Below, in pieces: positions 31,690-40,734 of a DNA stretch of 45,975 nt. The notes beneath the pieces are model-generated. The model had not been told where the DNA came from. It searched no databases and saw nothing but the letters and a program-made list of their open reading frames with translations. The DNA lies in NCBI GenBank assembly GCA_021372515.1, contig JAJFUG010000095.1, positions 1 through 45,975 on the forward strand. The letters are read 5' to 3'. This DNA comes from a bacterium. GTDB lineage: Bacteria; Gemmatimonadota; Glassbacteria; GWA2-58-10. Position 1 is the stretch's first letter, and each line of letters opens with the position of its first letter. The position numbers were made by a program, and so were the translations under genes.

Positions 31690-34600
31690 ATGATACGAAA
31701 AGGCATTCTGCTGGTTACCCTTGCGGCGCTGGTCGGCCTGCTGGCATCACCGGCCTCGGCCGAGCGGCTCGCGCAGCGGATATCCCGCGGAAACAACGTG
31801 GGAATGGGACTGATGACCGGTTGGGCCATGCCGTGGATCACCGCGACCTGGTCTGGCAACACCCTTCAGTTCCCGAAGGGTTCAGGTAACTTAATAGGGA
31901 ACGACTGCTGGACATTCGGTATAGCCACCGCCCGCGATTTCAACGGCGACGGTCTGGCTGAAGATACTCTGGTACTCGGTTCCGGCGGTCGTGACAACAT
32001 GGCCGGCTACTGCTCGCCGTTCCCTTGGGCCGAGCAGCTCATCAACGCGGAAGGCGCGGTGGAGCCGAACATGGAAGGTCACATGGCCGAGCTGGAGTTC
32101 AACCGTATCTGGACCAGTCTGGACGCGCAGGAGCTGGCCGACTGGCCGCGGGAAGGGCGCGAAGGCTTCGCGGCTGACGGCGCCCCGATCCTGCACGGCG
32201 CCGAGACCATGTTCACCCACTCGGGCGATGTGTTCAACTCCTGGGGCGGTCCGACCAACGGTTTCTACATGGCCTGGAGCATGTATTTCCTGGACTTCGC
32301 CGAGAGCAACAACATGGTCTATGTCCATGTGTTGACCAGTAACGTCACCATGTACGAAAAGTACAACCCGACGTACGGTGGAGCCTCCGCCGCCAAACCG
32401 GACCCGCGTTGCGTGGCCAACCCGGACGGCTGGGACTGGAAGGGCATGGTCCTGTTCGAGAACCGCCGCGGCTGGGATTACGGCTGGACCGGCAACGGTG
32501 CGGCCTGGGCTTACCATCCGGAAAAAGAGATCGTCACTTTCTGGAGCCGTCAGCCCACTATCTCCAATTTCACTCCCAACACCCCCGCGCTGATGGGCGG
32601 CAAGATGCTGAAAAAGCCCATGCTGCGCGGCCAGGTGGCCGAGATGACCAACCTCTGGAACACCACGGACGACAGGTATCCAGAGTTCGGGTTCTCGGGT
32701 GCGGGCAACCTGCTGGCCTCCGGTCTGCCTCTGAGTGTGCAGTACCAGTGCGGACGGGGCACCTACCCGTTCTTCAAAGGTATGATCAGCCCCCTGACCG
32801 GCCGCGAGGTTATGGGCTGGCCGGGCGTGCTCTATCCCAGCGACAGCCGCTATCATCAGTGGGTTTGGGGTGGACGCGGTAACTGGCAGACCTATACCTT
32901 CTGGAGCGAGCTGACCGATGTCGCCCCGCGTGACACGTTCTCCTTCGATTACGTGATCATGTTCTCGCCCTCCGGCGTGACTCCGCTGGTGGCTCCGACC
33001 TACGACATCGCCAACATCGACGCCCCGATGATGCAGGAGGCTTTCGCCCCGCAGGCGCATTACGCCGACGTGGCGCAGGGCGTGTTCGACGGCGGGTTCG
33101 TCACTCCGGCCACGCCGGTTCCCCCGCTGATGACAATCGTCCCGGGCGATCGCGAGGTGACTATCACCTGGAGCGATGTCAATCTCCAGACTCCGGATCC
33201 ATACGCCTTGTTCCTGGAGCAGAATCCGGAGCTGGACCCGGAGCACCTCTACCGGAAGTTCGATTTCGAAGGCTACCGCCTGTACCGCAGCTTTGTCGGC
33301 CCGAACGACTCGCACAGCGAGATGATCTACAAGTGCAGCCTGACGGACGGCAACCTGACATTCTTCTATGTCGACAAGCTGGAGAGCGACCAGCCCTATT
33401 TCCGCATGCGTAACGGGATGAAGGTCTGGTACGCTCTGGTGCCTTACGACCGCAACTACGATCCGGCCACCGGAGCGGCGTTCAGCCTGCCCGATCCGAC
33501 CAGCGGCAAGGCCTGGAACCGTGCGGGCGAGTCCGGCCTGTACAACGTGATCCCGCGCAGCGACGCCAGCGATTTCAGGGTCGCTTCGATGGGCAACGTG
33601 GCTTTCAGCCCGGCGACAGCCGCCAATTACCTGGAAGGCCCGACCGTTAACCTGACCGGCGATGGCAACGGGAAGCTGACTGAGGCTCCGAAGGTGATAA
33701 TGCCTTCGATCAAGGAAGTGAAGTTCCTTCCGGTCAACAACGAACGTATCACCTCCGACATGACAGTCAACCTGGTCTGCACGGACCAGGGCGTCTGGAG
33801 CGTAAGCTGCGGCGGTAACCGTATGCAGGGCACCCGCACGATGCAGATCGTGGAAGGGGCGAAGAGCGGTATCGGCCAGGACCTGATCGGCGGCAGCGAC
33901 AACGAGCAGACCCTGACCTACCAGGGCCCGGCGGATGCCGAGGGCATCAACTACGCCTTCGATGTCACCTTCCAGGGTATGCAGCAGTCCGGGCAGTATC
34001 AGTCATACTACTATGATATGGATCCCGGAACATACACCGGCGGCGAGATCGACCTGCCGACCGCGCGTTCCTGCGGCTCGGACTCCAAGCCGGGCACCTC
34101 GCCCAGCAACGTGGCGATGGCCAAGGCCGGTCGTTTCACCATCACCTGGAAGGACGCCGGTGGCGGTAAGATGACGGTCGAGGTGAAGGACATAGTGCGT
34201 GGTATCACCATACCGCATGTCGACTATCCCGACCAGTACGGCTGGGGCTTCCAGACCAAGGAAGGCTTCGGAGCCGATATCGGTTCCGCAGGCAATCGTG
34301 GTGTGTATTATGACGAGGCCTTCTCCAATCAGGTGCCGGTCAGCCAGCGTACGGTGAAGATGCCGGAGACCATATCGGCCGACAACACCGAGCATTTCGG
34401 CCTGTGGCTGAACGGTGGCCTGTGGCGTATCTCCTCGGGCGGCGGCGATGGCATCACCATGCCGACAGCCGGCACGGTCTGGACCGCCACCAACGCCTTC
34501 GGCAGCTGGAACGGCGATGGGACGGTCTTCACCCAGGTGCCGGACCTGCCCTGGCTGGGCGACAAGTGGACGATCGAGATCAAGAAGAGCACGCTGGACG

Positions 34601-34989
34601 CCAAGGATGCCGACCTGAGCAAGATCAAGGTCGTCCCGAACCCGTACATCGCCAGCTCGTTCCTCGACCTGTCGGCCACGCAGCGCCGTGTCGATTTCGT
34701 CAACCTGCCCGATCGTTGCACCATCCGTATCTATACGTTGGGCGGCAACCTGGTCAACGTGCTGAACCATATCGGGTCGAACCGTTCCGGCTGGGGCAAT
34801 TACACCGACTGGGACCGTCTGACCCTGAGTGAACCCAAAGTCATGACCGGCTACGACAACCACAGCGGCACCGAACCGTGGAACCTGAGAAACCGCTTCG
34901 GCCAGACGATCGCCAGCGGTCTCTATTTCTACCACGTGACGGATACGCGAGGGAAGACTTACACCGGCAAGTTCTACGTCATCGACTGA
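31690..34989 (+). CDS. Very large secreted protein with type IX-like C-terminal domain
   Basis: 1099 residues. The signal peptide MIRKGILLVTLAALVGLLASPASA is textbook. Residues ~25-470 are a Trp/Gly/aromatic-rich region of unknown family with an aspartate-rich turn DFNGDGLAEDT. Residues ~480-620 look like a fibronectin/Ig module (REVTITWSDVN ... WYALVPYDRNYDP). The end begins KVVPNPYIASS and closes with GQTIASGLYFYHVTD ... GKFYVID, the FlgD/Por-type C-terminal domain that directs type IX-like export in FCB bacteria. It lies between a TonB receptor and a PorV-like barrel, both outer-membrane proteins, so surface display and a joint role are likely. Its function is not recognised. Confidence 0.8.
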   Translation: MIRKGILLVTLAALVGLLASPASAERLAQRISRGNNVGMGLMTGWAMPWITATWSGNTLQFPKGSGNLIGNDCWTFGIATARDFNGDGLAEDTLVLGSGGRDNMAGYCSPFPWAEQLINAEGAVEPNMEGHMAELEFNRIWTSLDAQELADWPREGREGFAADGAPILHGAETMFTHSGDVFNSWGGPTNGFYMAWSMYFLDFAESNNMVYVHVLTSNVTMYEKYNPTYGGASAAKPDPRCVANPDGWDWKGMVLFENRRGWDYGWTGNGAAWAYHPEKEIVTFWSRQPTISNFTPNTPALMGGKMLKKPMLRGQVAEMTNLWNTTDDRYPEFGFSGAGNLLASGLPLSVQYQCGRGTYPFFKGMISPLTGREVMGWPGVLYPSDSRYHQWVWGGRGNWQTYTFWSELTDVAPRDTFSFDYVIMFSPSGVTPLVAPTYDIANIDAPMMQEAFAPQAHYADVAQGVFDGGFVTPATPVPPLMTIVPGDREVTITWSDVNLQTPDPYALFLEQNPELDPEHLYRKFDFEGYRLYRSFVGPNDSHSEMIYKCSLTDGNLTFFYVDKLESDQPYFRMRNGMKVWYALVPYDRNYDPATGAAFSLPDPTSGKAWNRAGESGLYNVIPRSDASDFRVASMGNVAFSPATAANYLEGPTVNLTGDGNGKLTEAPKVIMPSIKEVKFLPVNNERITSDMTVNLVCTDQGVWSVSCGGNRMQGTRTMQIVEGAKSGIGQDLIGGSDNEQTLTYQGPADAEGINYAFDVTFQGMQQSGQYQSYYYDMDPGTYTGGEIDLPTARSCGSDSKPGTSPSNVAMAKAGRFTITWKDAGGGKMTVEVKDIVRGITIPHVDYPDQYGWGFQTKEGFGADIGSAGNRGVYYDEAFSNQVPVSQRTVKMPETISADNTEHFGLWLNGGLWRISSGGGDGITMPTAGTVWTATNAFGSWNGDGTVFTQVPDLPWLGDKWTIEIKKSTLDAKDADLSKIKVVPNPYIASSFLDLSATQRRVDFVNLPDRCTIRIYTLGGNLVNVLNHIGSNRSGWGNYTDWDRLTLSEPKVMTGYDNHSGTEPWNLRNRFGQTIASGLYFYHVTDTRGKTYTGKFYVID

Positions 34990-35051
34990 GGCCCGTTTAT
35001 GATCGCGAGCTTGAACGGAAACTTTCCCCGCAGCCTTTATGGAGGTTTGAT

Positions 35052-36263
35052 ATGATAAGGAAGACGGCCATACGAGCCATGCTTACGGCCTGTGCGGTCC
35101 TGTCGCTGGTGGCGGTCAGCCTGCATGCGCAGGGGGTAAGCCGGCAGGACTACACGGGACTGGACAAATACCTGGAACAGGGCCGGATGGACAACTCCTC
35201 GTTTGTTGGAGTCCGCGCGGCTGAGTTCCTGACGATCCCGGTGGGTGCACGGGGCATCGCCCTGGGCAGCGCCTACGCGGCGATTACGGACGACATCAGC
35301 TCGATCTGGTGGAACCCGGCCGGTTTGGGTTTCATGCGTAACCGCGAGGTGATGCTGAACGTGGTCGACTACACCCTCGACCTGACCTACAGCTATGCCG
35401 CCGCCGCGTTCCCGATGAGCGACGGTAAAATAGTGGTGGGCGGGTTCTTCGGCTATCTCGACATCCCGGATATCGAGATCACCACAGTCAGTTCGCCCGA
35501 GGGCACCGGATCGACTTTCAACGCCTATGATTTTCAGATGGGCGGCAGCTTCGCCTACAACTTCAGCGACCGTTTCATGGGTGGCATGAGCTTGAAGTAC
35601 GTGCACCAGGACATGTGGGGCAACATGGGCGCCAACGCTTTCGCCATTGACGCCGGTGCGATCTACCACACCGAGTTCATGGACCGCGAGATCCGCTTCG
35701 CTTTCGCGATCCAGAACCTGGGCACGAACATGACGTTCAGCGGCCCGAACCTGCTGACCGATATCGGCCCGCAGGGTGAGGACGGCAGTTTCCCCGGTGG
35801 GTACAACGATTTCAGCACCGATCCCTACGCGATCAGCCGTCGCTCCTCGCGTGAGGTCATGATGCGCACCCACACCTACCGTCTGCCGACCACGATGAAG
35901 ATTGCGTTGGCCTACAACCTGTACACCAGCGAGAAGGTCAACTGGCTGGCCTCCGCCGAACTTTGGCGCCCCAGCTACATCCCCATCTCCTATGCCACCG
36001 GCACCGAGCTGAACTACAACTTCAACCCGACCATTTCCGCTGCCCTGCGGATGGGTTGGCAGATACAGACCGACGAGTACACCGAGGACAAGGATCAGTT
36101 CGGGTATGATTACCTGGGCGATGATCCGACCTGGCGCGGCCTGAGCTTCGGCGGCGGCATCCAGCGCAGCTTCGGTGACAAGACCCTGCGTTTCAACTAT
36201 GCCTACAAGAACAAGGGAAGACTGTCTGCGGACAACTTCTTCTCCATGTCCTTCGGCTTCTAA
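35052..36263 (+). CDS. PorV/PorQ-like outer-membrane beta-barrel (UPF0164-type)
   Basis: 403 residues from ATG 35052 (GGAGG 6 bases upstream). The signal peptide ends VSLHAQG. Soon after, the family landmark appears: FLTIPVGARGIALGSAYAAI then DDISSIWWNPAGLGF, typical of PorV-like FadL-superfamily barrels of FCB bacteria. The remainder alternates polar and aromatic residues in strands and ends in Phe (SMSFGF), an outer-membrane insertion signal. PorV is the shuttle protein that hands type IX substrates to the surface. It lies 62 bases after a protein with the matching C-terminal domain. The terminator after it closes the triad. Confidence 0.88.
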   Translation: MIRKTAIRAMLTACAVLSLVAVSLHAQGVSRQDYTGLDKYLEQGRMDNSSFVGVRAAEFLTIPVGARGIALGSAYAAITDDISSIWWNPAGLGFMRNREVMLNVVDYTLDLTYSYAAAAFPMSDGKIVVGGFFGYLDIPDIEITTVSSPEGTGSTFNAYDFQMGGSFAYNFSDRFMGGMSLKYVHQDMWGNMGANAFAIDAGAIYHTEFMDREIRFAFAIQNLGTNMTFSGPNLLTDIGPQGEDGSFPGGYNDFSTDPYAISRRSSREVMMRTHTYRLPTTMKIALAYNLYTSEKVNWLASAELWRPSYIPISYATGTELNYNFNPTISAALRMGWQIQTDEYTEDKDQFGYDYLGDDPTWRGLSFGGGIQRSFGDKTLRFNYAYKNKGRLSADNFFSMSFGF

Positions 36264-36286
36264 GGCTGGACGCAGAGCCGGTACTG

Positions 36287-36320
36287 AAGGCGCCCCCGGT
36301 CCGCCGGGGGCGCCTTTTTA
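36287..36320 (+). terminator. Strong terminator after the PorV-like gene
   Basis: AAGGCGCCCCCGG, 4-base loop, CCGGGGGCGCC, then five Ts. It begins 24 bases after the stop and marks the end of the receptor/secreted protein/PorV transcription unit. Confidence 0.92.
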
Positions 36321-36461
36321 TTGCCCGTCTGAAACAGGGTGGTTGCGGGGCAGGCCGGTTCCCTCTATCACATTTCTGCTTTGATCCTTATTCAGGGCTA
36401 AACCCGCCTTTCTATATTAACTCATCCCTCGGACACAGGGACTTTCAGGGCTTGGCGGTCC

Positions 36462-36486
36462 ATCCCCTCATCGGTTGCATGGGGAT
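36462..36486 (+). repeat. Short inverted repeat upstream of the isomerase-like gene
   Basis: ATCCCC and GGGGAT with a 13-base loop, 60 bases before the next start, in a 226-base gap following the terminator. Otherwise that gap shows no gene and no convincing promoter. Confidence 0.3.
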
Positions 36487-36546
36487 AGGCTTGTCTGTCA
36501 GGCCCGGCTGTCGAACACTAACTGAAGAAAACAGGAAAGACCTGGA

Positions 36547-37500
36547 ATGAAAATCAACCGGACCGGTCACGCCCTCGGGGCAGTGCCGGAAAAAGTCCTC
36601 AACGGCCGGGCCAGGCTGGGTTTCTCGACAATGGTCCTGGCGGAATACAAGCTGGCCGATGCCCTGGAACGGATGTCGTCCCAAGGGGTCAGGAATGTCG
36701 AGCTCTGGGCCGACATCAGCCATCTCGACCCGCGCAACAGCTCCGAGAACGCGGCTGCGGCCGCCCGTCAGGTCTTCGACAGCGGGATGCGGGTGCTCTC
36801 GATCCACGCGCCTTTCACGGTGCGGCCGGACGATCCGCTGGAAAAGCAGCTCCTCGACTGGGAGGTGCTGGCCTGCCAGACCATCGCCCGGGCGGATTAT
36901 CTGGGCGCCTCGATCGTGGTGCTGCACCCGATGACCGATGCGCTCGATGAGAGTAACCCGGCCTACACCCGAGTGGTCCGGCATACCACCAACGCCCTGT
37001 ACCGCCTGTCCGACATCGCGGCGGTCCTGGATGTCCGGCTGGCCGTGGAGAATATGCCCTCGGCCGGGGGCGGACGGTTCGGGCGTTCCCTGGAGGAGCT
37101 TTTTCTGCTGGTCGAGTCGAGCGGGCGGGACAACCTGGGCCTCTGCCTGGACACCGGCCACGTGGTGGTCAACGGCGGCAGCCTGACCCGCAGCGTCGAG
37201 GCGGTCAGCGACCGCCTGTTCTCGATCCACCTGCACGACAACCTGTACGGCCAGCCGGATGATCTGCATCTCATCCCGGGCCAGGGCGAAATCGACTGGG
37301 CCGGCCTGTGTGACACGCTGGAGGCCATCGGCTACAGCGGCAACCTGGTGCTGGAGCTGGACGGCAAGAAAAATGCTTTGGAAGTGTTCTCGGAAGGGGT
37401 CAGGTTTGCCTGCGATTTTTTCTCGAACGGACAGACAGTTCCGCAGGGACGGCGCGAAAAAGCCCTGACCGAGACCGCGGGTGGAAACACCAACCTCTGA
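36547..37500 (+). CDS. Sugar phosphate isomerase/epimerase-like TIM barrel
   Basis: 317 residues, cytoplasmic. It belongs to the xylose-isomerase-like/AP endonuclease 2 superfamily. Barrel strands carry the expected metal ligands: HAPFTV (early His), VVLHPMTD, LAVENMPS (Glu), GLCLDTGHVVV (Asp and His), FSIHLHDN (His-x-His) and the final LVLELDG (Glu). The first ~25 residues precede the barrel. A sugar epimerase/isomerase role suits the carbohydrate theme; the substrate is unknown. It lies downstream of a strong terminator, so it has its own promoter. A 51-residue gene follows after 12 bases. Confidence 0.8.
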   Translation: MKINRTGHALGAVPEKVLNGRARLGFSTMVLAEYKLADALERMSSQGVRNVELWADISHLDPRNSSENAAAAARQVFDSGMRVLSIHAPFTVRPDDPLEKQLLDWEVLACQTIARADYLGASIVVLHPMTDALDESNPAYTRVVRHTTNALYRLSDIAAVLDVRLAVENMPSAGGGRFGRSLEELFLLVESSGRDNLGLCLDTGHVVVNGGSLTRSVEAVSDRLFSIHLHDNLYGQPDDLHLIPGQGEIDWAGLCDTLEAIGYSGNLVLELDGKKNALEVFSEGVRFACDFFSNGQTVPQGRREKALTETAGGNTNL

Positions 37501-37512
37501 GGAGGGAAAACG

Positions 37513-37668
37513 ATGTTCGACTATCGGCCGCTCGAGTTCGAGACCTCGCTTATCGCGATGCTCAAAGCCGTGCCCTGGCAGTCGATGTGGGAAAAGCTGA
37601 AGCGGGTCCTGCGCCGCGGCGGTTACCCGGTGGTCGCCGGTGGAGCGGCCGCCGCGATCGAACAGTAG
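37513..37668 (+). CDS. Small protein of 51 residues
   Basis: ATG 37513 is preceded by GGAGGG, 7 bases upstream and directly after the isomerase-like stop, an ideal RBS. The product begins MFDYRPLEFETSLIAMLKAV, continues with a Trp-containing basic amphipathic segment (PWQSMWEKLKRVLRR) and ends in an Ala-rich tail (GGAAAAIEQ). The middle could form a membrane-surface helix. No family recognised. It is probably co-transcribed with the isomerase-like gene; the convergent rtcB ends 55 bases downstream. Confidence 0.55.
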   Translation: MFDYRPLEFETSLIAMLKAVPWQSMWEKLKRVLRRGGYPVVAGGAAAAIEQ

Positions 37669-37723
37669 GATCCCGGCCGGTCTGAGCTTGAAAGCGGTCG
37701 GCGGGGCCACTCTCCGGTGGCGG

Positions 37724-39157
37724 TCAGCCCTTGACCACGCCCACGGGCAGCATGCGGGCCACCTTGCGCCCCAGCCCGGAGGCGTGCACCACCCGCACCA
37801 CCTCGTCCACGTCCTTGTACGCCTCCGGCATTTCCTCGGCCAGGGTGTTGCGCTCGCGGCTGAGCACCCGGATGCCGCGCGCCTCCAGCTCCCGCGCCAG
37901 GTGCCGTCCCGCCGACTGGCGGATCGCCTGTTTGCGCGACATCAGCCGTCCCGCCCCGTGGCAGCAGCTCCCGAACGACTCGTCCATCGCTTTCTGCGTG
38001 CCGGCCAGGATCCAGCTGGCCGTGCCCATGCTCCCCGGCACCAGCACCGGCTGGCCCACCGCGCGGCAATCGGCGGGCACCTCGGGCCGTCCCGGCCCGA
38101 ACGAGCGCGTGGCGCCCTTGCGGTGCACCCAGACCTCGCGCTCGCGGCCCCCGACACGGTGGCGCTCCAGCTTGGCGTTGTTGTGGCCGATGTCGTAGAC
38201 CAGGCGCGCCCGCAAGGTGGAGGCCGAGACTTTCAGCGTGGCCTGGATGGACTTGACCGCCAGGTGCATCAGCATCTGACGGTTGGCCCAGGCGTAGTTG
38301 GCCGCGGCGCTCATGGCCGCGATGTAGCCGCGTCCGGCCTCGCTGCGGATGGGCGCGCAGGCGAGCTGGCGGTCGGGAAGGTTGAGGCGGCTGTGGGCGG
38401 CCTCGCGGTTCATGATTTCGAGGTAATCCTCGCACACCTGGTGGCCCAGGCCCCGCGAGCCGGAGTGGATAAACAGCAGCAGCTGACCCTCGGCCAGCCC
38501 GAAAGCGGCCGCCGCCGCCGGGTCGAACACCCGCTCCACCTGCTGCAGCTCGATGAAATGGTTGCCACTGCCCAGGGTGCCCAGTTGGTCGGCGCCGCGC
38601 TTGCAGGCCCGGTCCGAGACCCTGGCCGGGTCGGCCCCGGCCAGGCAGCCGTTCTCCTCGCAGCGCTCCAGGTCGGCCTCGGAGCCCCAGCCCTGTTCCA
38701 CCATCCAACGCGCCCCCTGGCGCAGCACCCGCTCCAGCTCGCGCCGGGCGAGGGTCAGCTCGCCACCCTGGCCCACTCCGCAGGGCACGTCGCGGAACAG
38801 GCCGTCCACCAGCCCGGCCAGCCGCTCCCGCACTTCGGCGAAAGCCAGCCCCGTTGCCACCACCCGCACGCCGCAGTTGATATCGTAGCCCACGCCGCCG
38901 GGGCTGATCACCCCCTCCTCGGGGTCCATCGCCGCCACCCCGCCGATGGGGAAGCCGTAGCCCCAGTGGATGTCGGGCATGGCCAGGGAGGCCCCGACTA
39001 TGCCGGGCAGCCAGGCCACGTTGGCCACCTGCTCCAGGGCGTTGTCGGCCCGGATGCGCTCCAGCATGGCTGCGGAGGCCCAGATACGCCCCGGCGCCCG
39101 CATGCCCTCGCGGGCCGGAATCTCCCAGCGGTATTCATCCAGCGGCTTGAGTTCCAT
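37724..39157 (-). CDS. rtcB: RtcB-type RNA 3'-phosphate ligase
   Basis: 477 residues on the minus strand, with AGGGAG upstream of the ATG. RtcB joins RNA 2',3'-cyclic-phosphate or 3'-phosphate ends to 5'-OH ends using GTP and Mn2+. All landmarks are present: YDINCGVR (Asp92, Cys95), GSGNHFIE (His200), HSGSRGLGHQ (His231), YDIGHNN (His325) and CCHGAGR, where His400 is the residue that becomes guanylylated. It is longer than the roughly 400-residue E. coli enzyme, within the range of long RtcB forms. No archease or RtcA/RtcR gene is adjacent, so it stands alone here. Confidence 0.95.
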   Translation of the reverse strand: MELKPLDEYRWEIPAREGMRAPGRIWASAAMLERIRADNALEQVANVAWLPGIVGASLAMPDIHWGYGFPIGGVAAMDPEEGVISPGGVGYDINCGVRVVATGLAFAEVRERLAGLVDGLFRDVPCGVGQGGELTLARRELERVLRQGARWMVEQGWGSEADLERCEENGCLAGADPARVSDRACKRGADQLGTLGSGNHFIELQQVERVFDPAAAAAFGLAEGQLLLFIHSGSRGLGHQVCEDYLEIMNREAAHSRLNLPDRQLACAPIRSEAGRGYIAAMSAAANYAWANRQMLMHLAVKSIQATLKVSASTLRARLVYDIGHNNAKLERHRVGGREREVWVHRKGATRSFGPGRPEVPADCRAVGQPVLVPGSMGTASWILAGTQKAMDESFGSCCHGAGRLMSRKQAIRQSAGRHLARELEARGIRVLSRERNTLAEEMPEAYKDVDEVVRVVHASGLGRKVARMLPVGVVKG

Positions 39158-39277
39158 TCACGGCTCCCTGAAAAACCACCTTCTGAATCATGCGCAGCGG
39201 CGGGCGGAAAGTCAAACCCCTGCCCCAAGGAAGAACACTCCGTGCAGCAGGGGCTGGATATCCGATGGAGAAGAGTC

Positions 39278-39823
39278 TCAGGCCTGGACCGGCTTTGCGG
39301 TCGAGAATAACTGACGGGTCCGGCCTTTCAGCAGGTAGACTGTCCAGAGCGCGTGCCAGATCAGGCCGGTGACCGCGGCGCCGATCACGTGCAGGTTGCG
39401 GGCATCGGCAAACCACGCCTCGAACGACAGTTGCGCGGTCCAGACTGTCCCGGCGGCGGCCACGACCAGAGCGGCCAGGTAGCCGGGCAGGCGCAGGCGC
39501 CAGAGCTGGCGGCCGATCAGAAGGAAAAGCAGCACCGCCGCGGGCAGGACATACAGCAGGGAGGCGTCGTTCCAGATGAGGAGGTTGTAGTCCCAGCCGC
39601 GCGCGACTTTCACTCCCACGGTGATCAGGGCGTTCAGCACCGCGATCAGCGGCAGAACGTAGCCGTAGACCACGCCGAAGAACGATACCCCAATGGGCCG
39701 CAGGCGCCAGAGTTCATCCTTGTGGTGGTTGCGCTGATAGACGATGTAGGCGAGGAGAAGTCCGAAAAAGCTGACCCCATAGGCCAGGCTCATGCCCAGG
39801 ACCACGCTGAAACCCTTGTTCAT
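39278..39823 (-). CDS. Multi-span membrane protein of unknown function
   Basis: 181 residues from the ATG at 39823, chosen because GGAGG lies 7 bases upstream; the frame opens further upstream without an RBS or hydrophobic start. About five hydrophobic helices are visible: FSVVLGMSLAYGVSFFGLLL, a segment around GVSFFGVVYGYVLPLIAVL, a segment around LLYVLPAAVLLFLLI, LAALVVAAAGTVW, and one near VIGAAVTGLIWHALWTVYLL. Loops are basic (RNHHKDELWRLR). No family recognised. It follows rtcB upstream on the same strand with a 120-base gap, so co-transcription is possible. Confidence 0.6.
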   Translation of the reverse strand: MNKGFSVVLGMSLAYGVSFFGLLLAYIVYQRNHHKDELWRLRPIGVSFFGVVYGYVLPLIAVLNALITVGVKVARGWDYNLLIWNDASLLYVLPAAVLLFLLIGRQLWRLRLPGYLAALVVAAAGTVWTAQLSFEAWFADARNLHVIGAAVTGLIWHALWTVYLLKGRTRQLFSTAKPVQA

Positions 39824-40004
39824 CGGGCCGCCTCCGGCTGGAAGGCTTGAATTTGAGAGGCTGGAATGAAACATTAAAGTAAAGCCTGGCCAGGCCTTTG
39901 TCAACGGAGAAAGCCTTGTCCGGGCCGCTCGATGGAGCTAAATTCCACCTTCTCCGGTTTCCGGTCGGTGAGGACGGAGCCGCCTGTGTGCGGGAGAGAG
40001 GAAA

Positions 40005-40724
40005 ATGGAAGGGAAGGAGTCGCGTACAATGCTTTTGCAGAGAATGATCGGATTGTTCCGGCGTCAGTTCACCTCGGGCCTGCTCATCATGGTCCCGCTC
40101 ATCACCACGATCTTCGTGGTAGTCTGGTTTTTCCGGGCGCTGGACCAGATCCTGGGCCGCTATTTCGCCAAGCTGCTCGGGGATTACATCGTCGGGGTGG
40201 GATTTGTCAGCCTGATCCTGCTGATCTGGGTGGTGGGGGTGCTCGGACGGACCTACATCGGCAGCAAGCTCAACCAGCTCAAGGATTTCCTGATCGAGCG
40301 CATCCCGCTCATCGGCTCGGTGTTCGCCTCGGTGAAGAAAGTGAGCGACGGCCTGCTGGAGATGAACACGGGCAGTTTCGAGCAGGTGGTGCTGGTGGAG
40401 TATCCGCGCCAGGGGCTCTACGCCATCGGCTTCGTCACCAGCCGTCAGCCGAGCCAGGTCCACAGCTACCCCGGGGGCGTGCCCGAGGGCCGGATCGCCC
40501 ACGTGTTCGTGCCCTCGGTGCCCAATCCCACCTCGGGCTATATCCTGCTGGTTCCGGAGGAGCAGCTGCACCGGCTGATGCTGAGCGTGGAGGACGCGAT
40601 GAAGCTGATCCTGAGCCTGGGCATGATCAGCCCCTCCGAGTACAACCTGAAAAAGTTCAGCTTCGACTCGGTCCCGGCGACCCGGACCGCGGCTCTGAGC
40701 CGCGGCGGGGGCGAGAACATCTGA
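40005..40724 (+). CDS. DUF502 family membrane protein
   Basis: 239 residues. Two N-terminal spans (FTSGLLIMVPLITTIFVVVW and a second around VGVGFVSLILLIWVVGVLG) are followed by a soluble domain. Family landmarks are FxxGLLIxVPxxxT at the first helix, IPLIGSVFASVKKVSD after the second, FVTSRQP and VFVPSVPNPTSGYILLVP, then a C-terminal helical part. The function of DUF502 proteins is unknown; they are widespread in bacteria and plants. ATG 40005 follows GAGAGG; ATG 40029 with AAGGAG is an alternative. It is convergent with the PKD lipoprotein gene, the two stops lying 10 bases apart. Confidence 0.85.
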   Translation: MEGKESRTMLLQRMIGLFRRQFTSGLLIMVPLITTIFVVVWFFRALDQILGRYFAKLLGDYIVGVGFVSLILLIWVVGVLGRTYIGSKLNQLKDFLIERIPLIGSVFASVKKVSDGLLEMNTGSFEQVVLVEYPRQGLYAIGFVTSRQPSQVHSYPGGVPEGRIAHVFVPSVPNPTSGYILLVPEEQLHRLMLSVEDAMKLILSLGMISPSEYNLKKFSFDSVPATRTAALSRGGGENI

Positions 40725-40734
40725 GACGGGTGCG

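Noticed and set aside
37669-37723. Hairpin GCCAC/GTGGC as terminator between the small gene and rtcB
   Set aside because: Five-base stem without a T-run on either strand; too weak to call.
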